Assembly (NCBI GenBank): GCA_023053575.1
Contig: JAKZAP010000009.1
Coordinates: 17,713,869 to 17,777,868, forward strand
Source of the DNA: Branchinecta lynchi
Taxonomy: Eukaryota; Arthropoda; Branchiopoda; Anostraca; Branchinectidae
Direction of reading: 5' to 3'
DNA: 64,000 bases
How positions within the stretch are numbered: position 1 is the stretch's first letter; each line of letters opens with the position of its first letter. Positions 32,790 to 43,087 of this stretch are shown here, piece after piece. The notes beneath the pieces are model-generated. The model had not been told where the DNA came from. It was given only the letters and a program-made list of their open reading frames with translations, and ran no database searches. Position numbers and translations under genes: made by a program.

Positions 32790-32834
32790 AGCGTATCTCT
32801 ATAGTACTTTCCTCTATCTGTGCTTGGCGCCTTT

Positions 32835-33212
32835 GCCATAACTGCAGAGAAAATAGCACTAGAGAGTAGTGGCAAGACCTATGTTTTCCAAGCTTTGCAA
32901 ACGGGTCATACTGGTAGTGCCGCCCACTACACTTACGCCATTTAAAGCGAGACAGACTTGAAGGTTTAGAAATTTCTAGTAAGGTAATGGTGCGGTTTGC
33001 AAACACCAAGGAAACAATGGAGGCTGTATCTTTTTTTTGCAATATTTAGAATATGAAGTTATCGGAGCCATCGCTCGTGAACGACTGAGTGGTTTCAGTA
33101 GGGACGTTCTATATCGCTAGTGGCGATAGCATCGCTGCTACTCGAGTGTGTGTCAATTTTGTCAAGTCTTGGCGCTATTCTGTAGTGTTATTTTGCTCTG
33201 CAGAACTGCAAG
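32835..33212. mobile_element. FB7 foldback element
   Basis: ACTGCAGAGAAAATAGCACT...GTGGCAAGACC on the left is mirrored by AGTCTTGGCGCTATTCTGTA and GTGTTATTTTGCTCTGCAG on the right. Half copies occur at about 10.86 and 48.8 kb. It is non-coding and no TSD was identified. Confidence 0.65.
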
Positions 33213-33220
33213 ATGAAGTA

Positions 33221-33829
33221 TATCAGACCATGAGCCGGACACGAGTCCGTTTGGCAGTTATGTTCCCTACCCACCCAGAACGGGTAAACCTCTATGGGTT
33301 TGACGTGGGGTTGATTAGGTGACGACCAAGGGGGTTGGACATGTTGACTTTAGAGGTAATACAGGAAGTGGAGAGATATGGTATCGTTTGCGCCATGATT
33401 GTCGGAGTAGGGATTGGGGGTGTCAGGAGATCCCAACCGGCTGTCTTTCCGGCAGCACGGTGGGGTAGGGGACACCAGGCAATAAATAAGAAATGTTATT
33501 CTAGTGTCTGTAAAGATTTACAACTCGTAATCTAGGTTAGTTGACACCGGATCTATCTACGTGCAGGTGGTACAAACAAAAATAAAAATAACAACAATTA
33601 ACAAATGAAGAAAAGAGAAAAGAGAAGTTAAAACAGTGAGAAAAGTAGGAATTTTATAGATAAGCAAAACTTGGAAGGGTAGAGCGTCGCCACATTCCGA
33701 CTTTCTATCCAGTAGCAGAGGGTATAAATTACATCGGGTCGGTAAACCAGGGAAGTAGAATGAAGGACAAAAGTGAGAAAAGAAAAAGAGTTACGCACAA
33801 GTCACAGTAAGTACAGTTTTTATTCCAGC
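33221..33829. other. No gene recognised
   Basis: No exon or repeat family can be supported here. Confidence 0.45.
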
Positions 33830-33987
33830 CAGGCCCGTATCCAGGAATTTATTTCGGGGGGGGGGGGGGGGGTTGCCTACCGGTCGGACAAAAAACACAT
33901 ATATCAGAGGGAAAAGCCTATAAAATGAGTATTTTTGTATGTTTCGGGGGGGGGGGGGACCCTTACCCCCCCCTCGATACGGCCTTG
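33830..33987. mobile_element. G-run hAT-like MITE, copy 2
   Basis: The ends are CAGGCCCGTATCCAGG and TCGATACGGCCTTG. A perfect 8-bp TSD, ATTCCAGC, lies at 33822-33829 and 33988-33995. Homopolymer G runs lie just inside both ends. The internal TATCAGAGGGAAAAGCCTAT and TTTTTGTATGTTT words match the copies at 13.7 and 39.1 kb. Confidence 0.9.
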
Positions 33988-34599
33988 ATTCCAGCACTCT
34001 AACATACGTGCAAGTATACGTGTACACCTTTTCCTGAGAATGAGCCCGCCATTAATTAGGCGATTAATCTTTCAATGCTCCTAAACATTTTGATTTTAAT
34101 ATTAGAAAACGTGGAAACCGGTTCCTACTGCCACCGGCACTTAGTGTACACCCAAATCGAGAGTTGCCAACCCCTCGTTCGTTCGTTACCCTGGGTGTTG
34201 GTTTAGAGACTCGGAAAAAAATTGCATAGCCTGTATTTTTTTTTAACAATCTGCTCCTTGGAAACTATAAGCAGAAACTTGACCTGGCTCGAAATGAGCC
34301 AAACACGGCAAATACAAAATCCAAATGTAGGCCTAGTGTCGTTGAGGAGGACAAACAGACAGGAAGTTCGAAAACTCGGAAATGAGAATGGATGGACATG
34401 GAATGATTAGAAACATAAACTAAAGTAGTAATACAGGTAAGACTTTCGACATGAATAGCCTATAGCCTAAGGAGACGGACCAATCTGCAAAAAAGAATAA
34501 AATGAAACGGTTATCATAAATTTTGAAACATTTTTTTTCAAAAATTTATTCCATAAAGCACACTTTGTCCGATGCGTTGCGTTGATTGTGTTTTGGTTA
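33988..34599. other. No gene recognised; hAT-like end fragment inside
   Basis: At 34130-34177, CACCGGCACTTAGTGTACACC followed by GAGTTGCCAACCCCTCG matches the right terminus of the element family at 44.8 and 59.2 kb. No left end was found, so this is a solitary terminus. Nothing else is recognised. Confidence 0.45.
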
Positions 34600-34775
34600 A
34601 AGTGTTAGGTAGATTTCATTTAGGATAGTGTAGGCTAATTGTTTTTTAAATGACGGAGAGTTTTTATGAAAGTATATGGTCTAGTTATTAGTCTGTAGAC
34701 CGATCGTATGAATTTTATTATATTTTTTTTTACTCGCCAGCTTTGGCGGATACAAATAAATGAATTGAATTGAAC
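34600..34775 (+). mobile_element. Probable LINE 3' tail (plus strand)
   Basis: The stretch ends CTCGCCAGCTTTGGCGGATA, then CAAATAAATGAATTGAATTG and further short repeats. Hairpin-like CGCCAGCTTTGGCG plus a simple tandem tail is a common LINE 3' terminus. There is no coding part. Confidence 0.45.
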
Positions 34776-35538
34776 TGAATATTTCTAAAAGAACTTAACA
34801 AATAATCATCATGTCTATACCAAGAAAACTTCGTTTTGACGAACAGAGGCTGCGGCTAAACTATTTTATTTTGTAAGGCTTTGGGCCCTGGATTCTTATT
34901 CCACAATAGTTAGATCTTCGTTATGGTTATGAAGAGAACCGTTTCCAAGAAGAGTCGAAATATCGGAGAACAAAAAGTGACACCTCGAGGACACTCTGTT
35001 TGCCACCAATTTATGAAGTTTTTTGTTGGAGCTACAATTTTGATTCGGAAATATGTCGGGTCCTCACGGCAAGGGTTCTCTTCACGCCAAAGCTCAAAAC
35101 CTAACCTTCTCAGTTCCCATAGATTCCACCAAACATGGAACGCACCGCCAGACACGATTCATAGGGTGCTGAAAAAATAGGCTAGGTGAAACACAAACTT
35201 ACTGTAAAACGAACCAAACATGAAAAGCACCACCAAATAATCTTTTGTAGTTTTGATTGTATTCAAAAATATGTTTATCATTTTGTTCTTGTTTGTATTG
35301 CCATGACCTTTGGGGTTTGAGTATAATAAATATTATATCACAATTTGCATTCAGCCTGAGATGAAGGAATGCAAAATAGAAAAACGGATTGATCAGCTAG
35401 TTATCCGTCTAAGATGATGTGCGAGGGATAAATAAAATTTCGGATGTTTCGGTTGCACTTCCGGCAAACCATCCTCAGCGAAAAACAAAACTAAATCATA
35501 AAATCCACCACAATAACAACAGGAGAACGACGCGGAAC
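34776..35538. other. No gene recognised
   Basis: A GATCAGCTAGTTATCCGTCT to GTGCGAGGGATAAATAAA block near 35390-35440 recurs at 40.62 kb. Nothing else was identified. Confidence 0.45.
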
Positions 35539-35946
35539 CAGGGACCCATAAATTTCCTGTAATGACTCGCCATTCAGGGGGCTAGTCAATCAGAGGTTTC
35601 TGATGCGCTCTTGACCGAGCGTCAGATAGTTTGAGAAATACCAACGGGGATAAAATACCCGACTATCCAGACAGACACAATTTTTCGCAGCTGTTGTGCT
35701 GAACTAGGAATATTTAGGAATAACTAGGAGTATCCTGGATCTTTTGTCCTAGCTTAGGTACTTGGTGGCATGCTGAATAGTCTGACTTGTGCCAACAAAT
35801 TTTGTCTATCTCAGCAAGAACGCCGATTCGACCCAAGCGGAATTTTTGGAAACTAGGTGAGGCTCGGGCAACATAGCAACATAGAAGCATAGGAAATGAC
35901 AAGCCCCCTGAATGGCGAGTCATTACAGGAAATTTATGGGTCCCTG
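35539..35946. mobile_element. hAT-like foldback element with long TIRs
   Basis: The left arm starts CAGGGACCCATAAATTTCCT and stays complementary to the right arm for about 45 bp, to GCCATTCAGGGGGCT, without a visible mismatch. The flanks share GCGGAAC (35532-35538 and 35947-35953), a 7-bp match that may be an 8-bp TSD with a slipped edge. It is 408 bp and non-coding. Perfect arms imply recent activity. Confidence 0.85.
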
Positions 35947-35953
35947 GCGGAAC

Positions 35954-36270
35954 CAACAAACAATAAGACGACACAGAACAACGATGCGGATTGAAAGACA
36001 TGCATATAAAAGGTAAGATTGATAAAGAAATACTTATGCACTCACGATGAAAAACACATCATGGACCCTTGGTAGTAGAAAGCTAGTAATTAACCTTTAT
36101 CCTCTTCCAGCCTTTCTCATAGACAATGTCATTTTATGAGGGGATCTTAATAGGATTTCTTCACAATAGCCTAGCTCTTTTCTTCCTCCACTCAATGCAG
36201 GGAACTTCATCCAAAGAAGGAGTTGGAAATGTAGCTAATTAATGTTAGAGGATATAAAAGGTTCTAGGAA
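35954..36270. other. No gene recognised
   Basis: Unique-looking sequence between two elements; no exon signal. Confidence 0.45.
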
Positions 36271-37327
36271 ACAAGAGCTACGAGCTCATATGGCACTTGT
36301 TACGAGTAGGCACGGCTCGGTTATGTCAATGATATATCTAGTGTTTGCTAGGTGTCTTCCCACCAAGTTTCATCTCGATCCCTCCACTCATAGCGTTTTC
36401 CAATATTTCCGGTTCTCCCCTCCAGCTCCCCCCAAAAGTCACCGGATCCGGTCCGGATTTTAAGTGGGTCGTCTGAGGCATGAGATCTTTCCAAATATCA
36501 AGTTCCATCGAGATCCGATCACCCGTTCAAAAGTTATAAATGCCTCAAGATTCCGGATTCCCCCTCCCTCCACTCCCCCCACAGTGCCCGAATCGGCTCG
36601 GTCATGTCAATGATGTATCTAGTGTTTGCTAGGTGTCTTCCCACCAAGTTTCATCTCGATCCCTCCACTCATAGCGTTTCCCAAGATTTCCGGTTGCCCC
36701 CTGCAGCTCCCCCCAAAAGTCACCGGATCCGGTCCAGATTTTAAGTGGGTCGTCTGAGGTACGAGGTCTTTCCAAATATCAAGTTCCATCGAGATCCGAT
36801 CACCCGTCCAAAAGTTGAAAATACCTCAAGTTTCCGGATTCCCCCTCCCTCCACTCCCCCACAGTACCCGTTCGGCTCGGTTATGTCAATGATGTATCTA
36901 GTGTTTGCTAGGTCTCTTCCCACCAAGTTTCATCTCGATCCCTCCACTCATAGCGGTTCCAAAGATTTTCGGTTGCCCCCCTCCAGCTCCCCCCAAAGGT
37001 CACCGGATCCGGTCCGGATTTTAAGTGGGTCGTCTGAGGCATGAGGTCTTTCCAAATATCAAGTTTCATCGAGATCCGATCACCCGTTCAAAAGTTATAA
37101 ATACCTCAAGATTCCGGATTCCCCCTCCCTCCACTCCCCCCACGGTGCTCGGATCGGGGAAGTGACTATTTCCAACTTAATCATTTGGGGTCCCTGATAC
37201 GCCTGCCAAGTTTTATCGTCCTAGCTTATGTGGAAGTGCCCGAACTAGCAAAACCTGGACAGACCGACGGACGGACAGAAATTGCGATCGCTATATGGCA
37301 CTTGGCCGAAGGGCAAGTGCCATAAAA
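36271..37327 (+). mobile_element. HLX-D element, complete copy
   Basis: The 5' end ACAAGAGCTACGAGCTCATA, TGGCACTTG is followed by three tandem units of about 280 bp (CGGCTCGGT(T/C)ATGTCAATGA at 36313, 36594 and 36873). A tail follows with AAGTTTTATCGTCCTAGC, a GACGGACGGACAG microsatellite (about 37265-37278) and the 3' end. The 3' end is a strong hairpin, TATGGCACTTG-gccgaagg-CAAGTGCCATA, and its first arm repeats the 5' word TATGGCACTTG. The element has no protein-coding capacity. Confidence 0.78.
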
Positions 37328-37554
37328 AGCGAAAAGAGCACGAATCAGTTCTGCCCGTATGTTTATCGATAAGCGAAAAGAAAGCAAACAACAGGCTATA
37401 CGACTCGGTTGTGCTCTTACATCATTCGATAAGCGTCAAAAATCGAGCAGCAACCTACCACGTGGTGCAACAACAGACTAAACAACCACCCCCTTGCAGA
37501 AAATACGCTGTGTTGGCTATCGCAGGTGGAAGACAGTATATTTAACGGCGCTAA

Positions 37555-37950
37555 AAATACCTCAACCGAGTTTTAGTGATATTTCGGCCTTTCGTGGCAA
37601 GAGTCCTCCTCAGGTTCAAGGCGAGTTTCAAGGTAGAAAAATAAACTTGTGATCAAGGTTTAATTTTAAGTTTTCTATTATGTGTCTGAAGATTACCCTT
37701 GCGAAGAAGGGCCGAAATTGATGTTGATGGAACGTTACACAAAGTGCTTGTACCGTGACAATAAACCAGAACACTTCTAAATTCAATTTTTTTCTCATCT
37801 CGTCTTTTCTCATCTCTATCTTTTTTCTCTTCTCCATCTCTTTTTTCTTCTATACTAATCTCCTGACATGGGGATGCGAACTGTCTAAATAAATTTGCCG
37901 GGATCATTGTTCCTTATAACTTCCTATGGAATTTTATTCTACCGATATTT
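37555..37950. repeat. FB1-related fragments
   Basis: GATATTTCGGCCTTTCGTGGCAAGAGTCCTCC (37588 on) and a second ATATTTCGGCCTTTACAGGT (37943 on) are FB1 core words in the same orientation. An AAGAAGGGCCGAAATTGATG word lies inverted between them. Confidence 0.55.
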
Positions 37951-37959
37951 CGGCCTTTA

Positions 37960-38110
37960 CAGGTAGCGAACTGAACTACAAAAGTGCTCCTCAGCCGGGA
38001 TTTGAACCCAGGATCTTTGGCTTTCTACCACTGAGGTACAGAGGGGCTCGTGAAAATACGCAAACCACTACAGTATTCAGATAGAAGTCAAATATGCTGT
38101 TCTCTTGGGA
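37960..38110 (-). mobile_element. tRNA-derived repeat, decayed copy
   Basis: On the minus strand, ACCTCAGTGGTAGA (A-box-like) and GGGTTCAAATCCCGG (B-box) stand in tRNA order, but the anticodon arm is deleted. The upstream TGTAGTGGTTTGCG and CGAGCCCCTC words match the 55.7-kb copy. The downstream sequence passes directly into the FB1 core, AAGGCCGAAATATCGG. Confidence 0.65.
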
Positions 38111-38790
38111 TAGTCACACACAGAAACCGAGAACGAGAATCAGGGATGGTAACGAAAAAAGAGTAATATTTCTATTTGTTTTCTGCACAGATCACTGACA
38201 AAACCAGTAAATCTTTGGGGGAAGGGACAAAGATACATTCTGGGCCCCAAACCCAGATTTATTTTACAGAATCAAAACTTAATTCCTCTTGCTGGGTAAA
38301 TTTAAAAGTAAAGTCAATGCCTTGCATTTTGCCTATTTAGCGGCCAGAAAAATATCATCAAGGATGAAGATTTTCAAATCTAGGGGGAGGCGTGGACCCC
38401 TCCACCCAAAATGACATCGCTGTTTGCAGGTACTGCCGTCGTGACACTTGCCCCTATCTTTGCCAGATGGTTACTCCTTCTGACTAAACCCGTCAAAATA
38501 CCCAAATACCTTCTAATAACTGTAGTACAGTTTATTTACGTAGACACAGGGTTATCCACCAGAAGGATCTTCGTTCTCCTCTGAAAATATCCCAAAGTAT
38601 CTCTACGTATCCCAAAAGTAACTTTAAAGTTTAACCGAAAAGAGCTGAGATAAGACCGAGGATAAGACAATCTAGTTACTCATCACGTTGCTCTGCTTTT
38701 CACTATTATTCGATTTTCATACAGTGGAGTTTCCTTGTCAGTTTTGTGGTACCTACATGCGATAGTACCTGTGTTGTATGCTTGGCGAAA
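38111..38790. other. No gene recognised
   Basis: No repeat family or exon identified. Confidence 0.45.
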
Positions 38791-38958
38791 ATGATTCATA
38801 GTAGAATTATACGTCGTGCGAACGGCCGTAGATATTCTGAACGCCATACTAGAGCAAATAGTGAAAAACAGAAAATGATTCATAGTAGAATTATACGTCG
38901 TGCGAACGGCCGTAGATATTCTGAACGCCATACTAGAGCAAATAGTGAAAAACAAAAA
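38791..38958. repeat. Exact 84-bp tandem duplication
   Basis: Units 38791-38874 and 38875-38958 differ at a single base. The period is 28 codons and frames stay open across both units on both strands. On the plus strand each unit reads SRIIRRANGRRYSERHTRAN within an 87-codon frame. The basic composition is suggestive, but there is no family match, and I see no splice signals to place it in a gene. Confidence 0.85.
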
Positions 38959-39076
38959 ATCCCTCAACACAATCCCGAGCACAATCTAAATAATGCAGTT
39001 ATATGCTAAACAATAAGTGGACTTTTCAGCTAAACTTTAAGTTTCTCTAAGAATCTAGAAGTAGGCTTATCCCAAG

Positions 39077-39249
39077 CAGGCTCGTATCCAGGAATTTATT
39101 TCGGCGGGGGGGGGGGGGGGGTTATTGCCTGCTGGTCGGACAAAAAAGTACAAAAAACACATAAATCAGAGGGAACAGCCTATAAAAATCATTATTTTTG
39201 TATGTTTAGGGGGGCGGGGTCAACCCCCCCCCCCCTGGATACTGCCTTG
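39077..39249. mobile_element. G-run hAT-like MITE, copy 3
   Basis: The ends are CAGGCTCGTATCCAGG and CTGGATACTGCCTTG. A perfect 8-bp TSD, ATCCCAAG, lies at 39069-39076 and 39250-39257. The TTGCCTGCTGGTCGGACAAA and ACAGCCTATAAAAATCATTA words are shared with the 33.8- and 13.7-kb copies. Confidence 0.9.
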
Positions 39250-39851
39250 ATCCCAAGTAATTCGACGAACCTCACGAATCTCAACTTCATCCATCTCGAA
39301 GAATCCCAAGTATCTTTATTTACAATGTCGCTTGCACACCCTAGTTCTTGGTGAACATCCCTGGACATAGCCTACCACATTCCAGTGGGGTTATATATTT
39401 CACATTTTAACGATCTCATCATTCACATCTTTTTCAAACTAAATCCCTTTCCTCTTTCCACCGTGCGGCGTTCGCGCCGAGCTGCTCATCTTCTTCCATT
39501 TAATTCAAAAATTTGATCAGTGTGCGTTTAGTCGTTGCAGTGAGTGGTCACGTTCGTTGTTTTTATAGTTCTACGAATACGATTGAAAACAGTGTTTTAG
39601 TTGTACAGCTAATTGTGGTTGGATAACTTGGCTTCAGATAGTTCATTTGGTTACAAGCTGGATCGAGGGTACTTAGTTTTGTGAAATCAAAGAGGCCTGT
39701 TCCAACTGGTTGTGTTCTAGAAATTTGCCCGTAAAGTTGGCAGTTTAAGTGCCAATCCAGTAGATAGAGGAAGGTGCTTTGAATGTATAACAGTGAAGGC
39801 TGAGCCGGCCTGAGGTTCCGATGCTGGAAATTTAATTGAATTAAACACAAA

Positions 39852-39950
39852 ATGGATGAACCCAAAACACAGGATAAATCGAGATGCTGCAAAATCCATC
39901 TGAACTCGGCTGGATCAGTGTGGTATGGGATTATAGCAACAGCTTTGCAG
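39852..39950 (+). CDS. Candidate first coding exon of an unknown membrane protein
   Basis: An ATG in good context (ACAAAATGG) opens 33 codons: MDEPKTQDKSRCCK, then IHLNSAGSVWYGIIATALQ. The exon ends at CAG with the donor GTTAGT at 39951, in phase 0. A charged, Cys-Cys start followed by a small-residue hydrophobic run looks like the N-terminal cytosolic tail and first membrane helix of a multispan protein. The upstream 500 bp (from about 39450) is less AT-rich than its surroundings, lacks known repeats and could be a 5' untranslated region. I found no convincing second exon, so it is probably outside the window or too short to see. It could also be chance; the call rests on context, length and donor only. 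Confidence 0.4.
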
Positions 39951-40169
39951 GTTAGTCTTATTTCATGTTTACTATGTTTTAACTCATCAGTGGGCCAAGC
40001 AAGGGACGTTCAGAACTTTTTCTGAAGACATACAGAAAAAATAGGCAAGAACAAGGGGGAAAAGAAGTAGCAACTCCCGGCGACACCCTGATTGGAAGCG
40101 TCAGTCTTGGGTTCGAAACTTTTTCAGGGGGTCTTGTTTCTTGCTTTATATTTATTTTATGTAGTCTTA

Positions 40170-40202
40170 CTAGTACGAATAAATGAATGAATAAATGAAT
40201 GA
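40170..40202 (+). repeat. (AATG)n tail
   Basis: TACGAATAAATGAATGAATAAATGAATG follows TTATTTTATGTAGTCTTACT. It is probably another LINE 3' tail, with no body attached. Confidence 0.5.
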
Positions 40203-40576
40203 AAAACCCGAAAATGCGCTTCTGGAGAGAAAGAGCAGAAAAGCCGCTAATTCCTGGAAAATACTTCAGTTGTTTCTCTTGCTTCGCTTCCTCAGTGATA
40301 TTTGGCCATTCTTGCTCTTCTTTTACTGTTAGGTATGTGTTAGGTCCTACCCACGTGGTCTTCCCTCCCCGAAATAATGTCCTTGTATGTCCCTGAGGCC
40401 TGGCAATAGCGAGGGCAATAGGCCTAGTTTTTTGAGTCGATCTAAACTACTACAAGTTCACTGGGAAGCCAAAGTTATTAAATGTTTTGAAAAGCACTTG
40501 AGGGGAACAGTATGACATATACATTGAATTCCATTCGTATGTAGGATAAGGTTTGAAGCCAAGCTGACCATTCATT

Positions 40577-40702
40577 ACGAAAGAAATAGAAAACCGTGAT
40601 TTTTGGTTTTTTTTTCTCGATCAGCTAATTATCCCTCTAGGATGATGTGCGAGGGATAAATAAAAAAAAAAAACCCCGAAAATCACGATTTTCTATTTAT
40701 TT
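40577..40702. repeat. Foldback with AT-rich stem
   Basis: AAGAAATAGAAAACCGTGAT is mirrored by ATCACGATTTTCTATTTATT. The loop contains the GATCAGCTAATTATCCCTCT to GTGCGAGGGATAAATAAA word also seen at 35.4 kb. Confidence 0.6.
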
Positions 40703-40811
40703 CATTCGTATATTAAATTTCGGTTCATGTTTTGCCTAAACTGTGAAATTAAAGTAGAGGTATGCTTCTTTGGACGTTTCTGTAAATTTTGGGCCACCTT
40801 GTTTATGTTTT

Positions 40812-41105
40812 TTGGCCGCTAAAACAGTCAAATGAGAACGATTAAGAATTTACATCGGGTCAGAGCCAAGACTGGAGAGCCAAGTGTTTCAGCTTTCTTC
40901 TGACATAAAGAATGAAATCAAAATCCTCTCGTGCGATTTGTTTTTCCCTTTAAATATAATATTTTGGCCCCTAAAACAGTCAAATGAGAATCGGTAAGAC
41001 CCACGACTAGAGAGCCATGTGTTTCAGCTTTCTTCTGGTATTAAGAGTGAAATCAAAATCCTTTAGTCCGATTTCTTATTTCTCCTTCAAAATTATTTTT
41101 CTTCT
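40812..41105. repeat. Two-copy tandem duplication, about 153 bp
   Basis: GGCC(G/C)CTAAAACAGTCAAAT starts both units (40813 and 40966). Both continue through GTGTTTCAGCTTTCTTCTG and GAAATCAAAATCCT. A weaker relative lies at about 50.1-50.3 kb. Confidence 0.75.
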
Positions 41106-41329
41106 GTTGGAATATTTCGGACGGTCATGAAAGTGATGCAAAATGCCGGCCGTGTCACGTTTCCCGTGTTCGTTGAAAGGGTTCAGAATAGGCTTAGGAA
41201 CAAAGAGCAAAATATTCAAAAGAATCTTAAAGCACAACTCTTATCAGAAATTATCTTTGAACTTTGGAATGGATCTGAAAAAATGTTTCTCGAAAATATC
41301 ATTACTTTCCTTCTGAATTTAGCGATTTT

Positions 41330-41695
41330 CTTTTTAGCGCTTGTCTCCTCTGTCCAGACTTCCTGCTGTCCTGCGCGGTGGCTGGGCGCAAAACATTTGA
41401 AAACTGAACGTGCCGTTGTTAAAAAGTACGGAAACTAAGTCAGTATAGTTCAATACAAGGACTCAAAGACAGAAGATTCTCATATCCTTGTGTGTGATAA
41501 GAGTTGTCAGCGGACATATTAAGATTCTGGCAAACTTTGCGTTATGTAACGGGCAAAACTCGGCACGACCGAAAGGCGCCACAAATTCGTAGGCATAAAA
41601 CGAAACAGTGGAGAAAGATGGGGATTCTTGAACCTTATAATTCCACAAGGGAGCTAGGTATAGCAGACACGGCAGAATAAGCAAGGGGGTCCTTT
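41330..41695 (-). mobile_element. REPA central module (minus strand)
   Basis: This is the reverse complement of the 12511-12880 and 60465-60825 modules: GGCTGGGCGCAAAACATTTG, GATAAGAGTTGTCAGCGGAC, GCCACAAATTCGTAGG and TTCCACAAGGGAGCTAGGTA. The peptide it could encode partly matches that of the 60-kb copy, but the 12-kb copy is full of stops. Coding is therefore not supported. Confidence 0.65.
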
Positions 41696-41764
41696 TATTC
41701 TGTGGCTTCCGGATTTCATTTCACCTTGAATTACTGTTGCGCTTAGTATTTGCAAGGTTACATT

Positions 41765-42160
41765 AGTTGCGTTTTTGCAGATACCATGGTATCTGTTACC
41801 ACGGCAACTGGATTTGCAATTTTTTTCACAGTTATCGTGATATCTGATATACGGTTGCTCTGCAAAAACGACAATTGCCGAAAATGCGCTTTTCGAAGTC
41901 ATCCCCAAGAGAAAAAGTGATATTCAGTCACATCACTAAGTGCCAAACTTCTTTCTCACAAATCTGACAAAATTTGATGAAAGTGAGATGACTTTCCCGA
42001 TACCACGACCAGTTACCACGGTTGGACCGTGGTATCTGAATATCAGATCTGAATATCAGATACCACGAATAACCACGATAACTAGCCAGATACCACGATA
42101 ACCGCAAAAACGACTTTAGACCGTGGTATCAGATACCATGGTATCTGCAAAAACGGAACT
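41765..42160. mobile_element. FB5 element, copy 1
   Basis: The TIRs are AGTTGCGTTTTTGCAG with CAGATACCATGGTATCTG, itself a perfect palindrome, and the inverse ending GCAAAAACGGAACT. A 3-bp ATT flanks both sides. It is 396 bp, full of TACCACGG / ATACCACGATAAC words in both orientations. It has no coding capacity. Confidence 0.8.
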
Positions 42161-43087
42161 ATTTTCTTCATATTCGTCGGAGCCGTTTAAAGTTAGGTTA
42201 CGTGCAAAGTATCATAAACTACCTATGTGCTCTATCTACTGTACCTCTAACGAATGTCATTGTTTGGCCGGTTGTTTAAATTTCAGCGTAGATTTTGGCT
42301 AGATTTATAAAATTACTTTAAATCGCTTGGAGTCGACAAAGGATTTTTCATCGTTTCTTAGGAGACCTAGACCACCATGACTCACTACTATACTTTAATA
42401 TATCTTCACCCCCCCCCCTTTCATTCGAATTCCAGATTACGAATTCAGTAGGCCTTGTCGTTTTTTGTCTGCATTCCTTTTCACACTGAACTTAATATCA
42501 CCTAGACTGATTGATGGAGACGTTCTCTGATATAACCAATACATCAAACGGACTATGTTTGGATTCCAAACAAATTGGAGTCACGGCTGGGATATTACTT
42601 AGGCTGTTTGGCTCTGACTTTTTTATTCGTCCCGAATGTGTGGTCTAGTCGCGGGTGGTACAGAGGTTTCAAAGATGTCTTTCAAGAAAGGTTTGAAGTC
42701 CTCGTCGATTTTTTTTTAGTTGTGACTCGGTGGTTTGAGTATGAGATGTCCTTTGTCTGGCTGTCTATTGGGAGGGGATTAGAAGTATATATATAGTGTG
42801 GTACTGAGGTGCACTTTATCATTTGTAGCTGCCAAACTGACTGTTGGTCATGATGGTGCCGAATGGATCGGTCAGCTGACATTTTTGTTTGGCAATATTT
42901 CGACTAACACATTTTGAATGCGTTAAACCGATACGTCAGCTTATCTTATCAGCTTTAATCAGACGATTTTTCTCAGCTTTAATCAGCTGAATTTGTCTTG
43001 TTTAATCAGACAACGTATCCGTATAACCTTGCGTATGACGAATTCAAATATGATTCGCACTCGGCTTGGGCTGAAGGGATATTAGAC
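42161..43087. other. No gene supported; short open frames
   Basis: A 44-codon frame from ATG at 42513 (METFSDITNTSNGLCLDSKQ...) and an overlapping 73-codon frame are present. Neither has a usable splice pair or a known motif, so no CDS is called. FB1-like words occur at 42890-43020. Confidence 0.4.

Noticed and set aside
36313..37150. Regularly spaced direct repeats as a CRISPR array
   Set aside because: Units are ~280 bp without short spacers, and the genome is animal; this is the core of HLX-D.
41463..41684. Peptide similar to one at 60.47 kb
   Set aside because: Similarity reflects the REPA repeat; the third copy at 12.5 kb is full of stops.
42513..42796. Two overlapping short frames that look protein-like
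   Set aside because: No paired splice sites, no motif and no second copy; kept only as a note.
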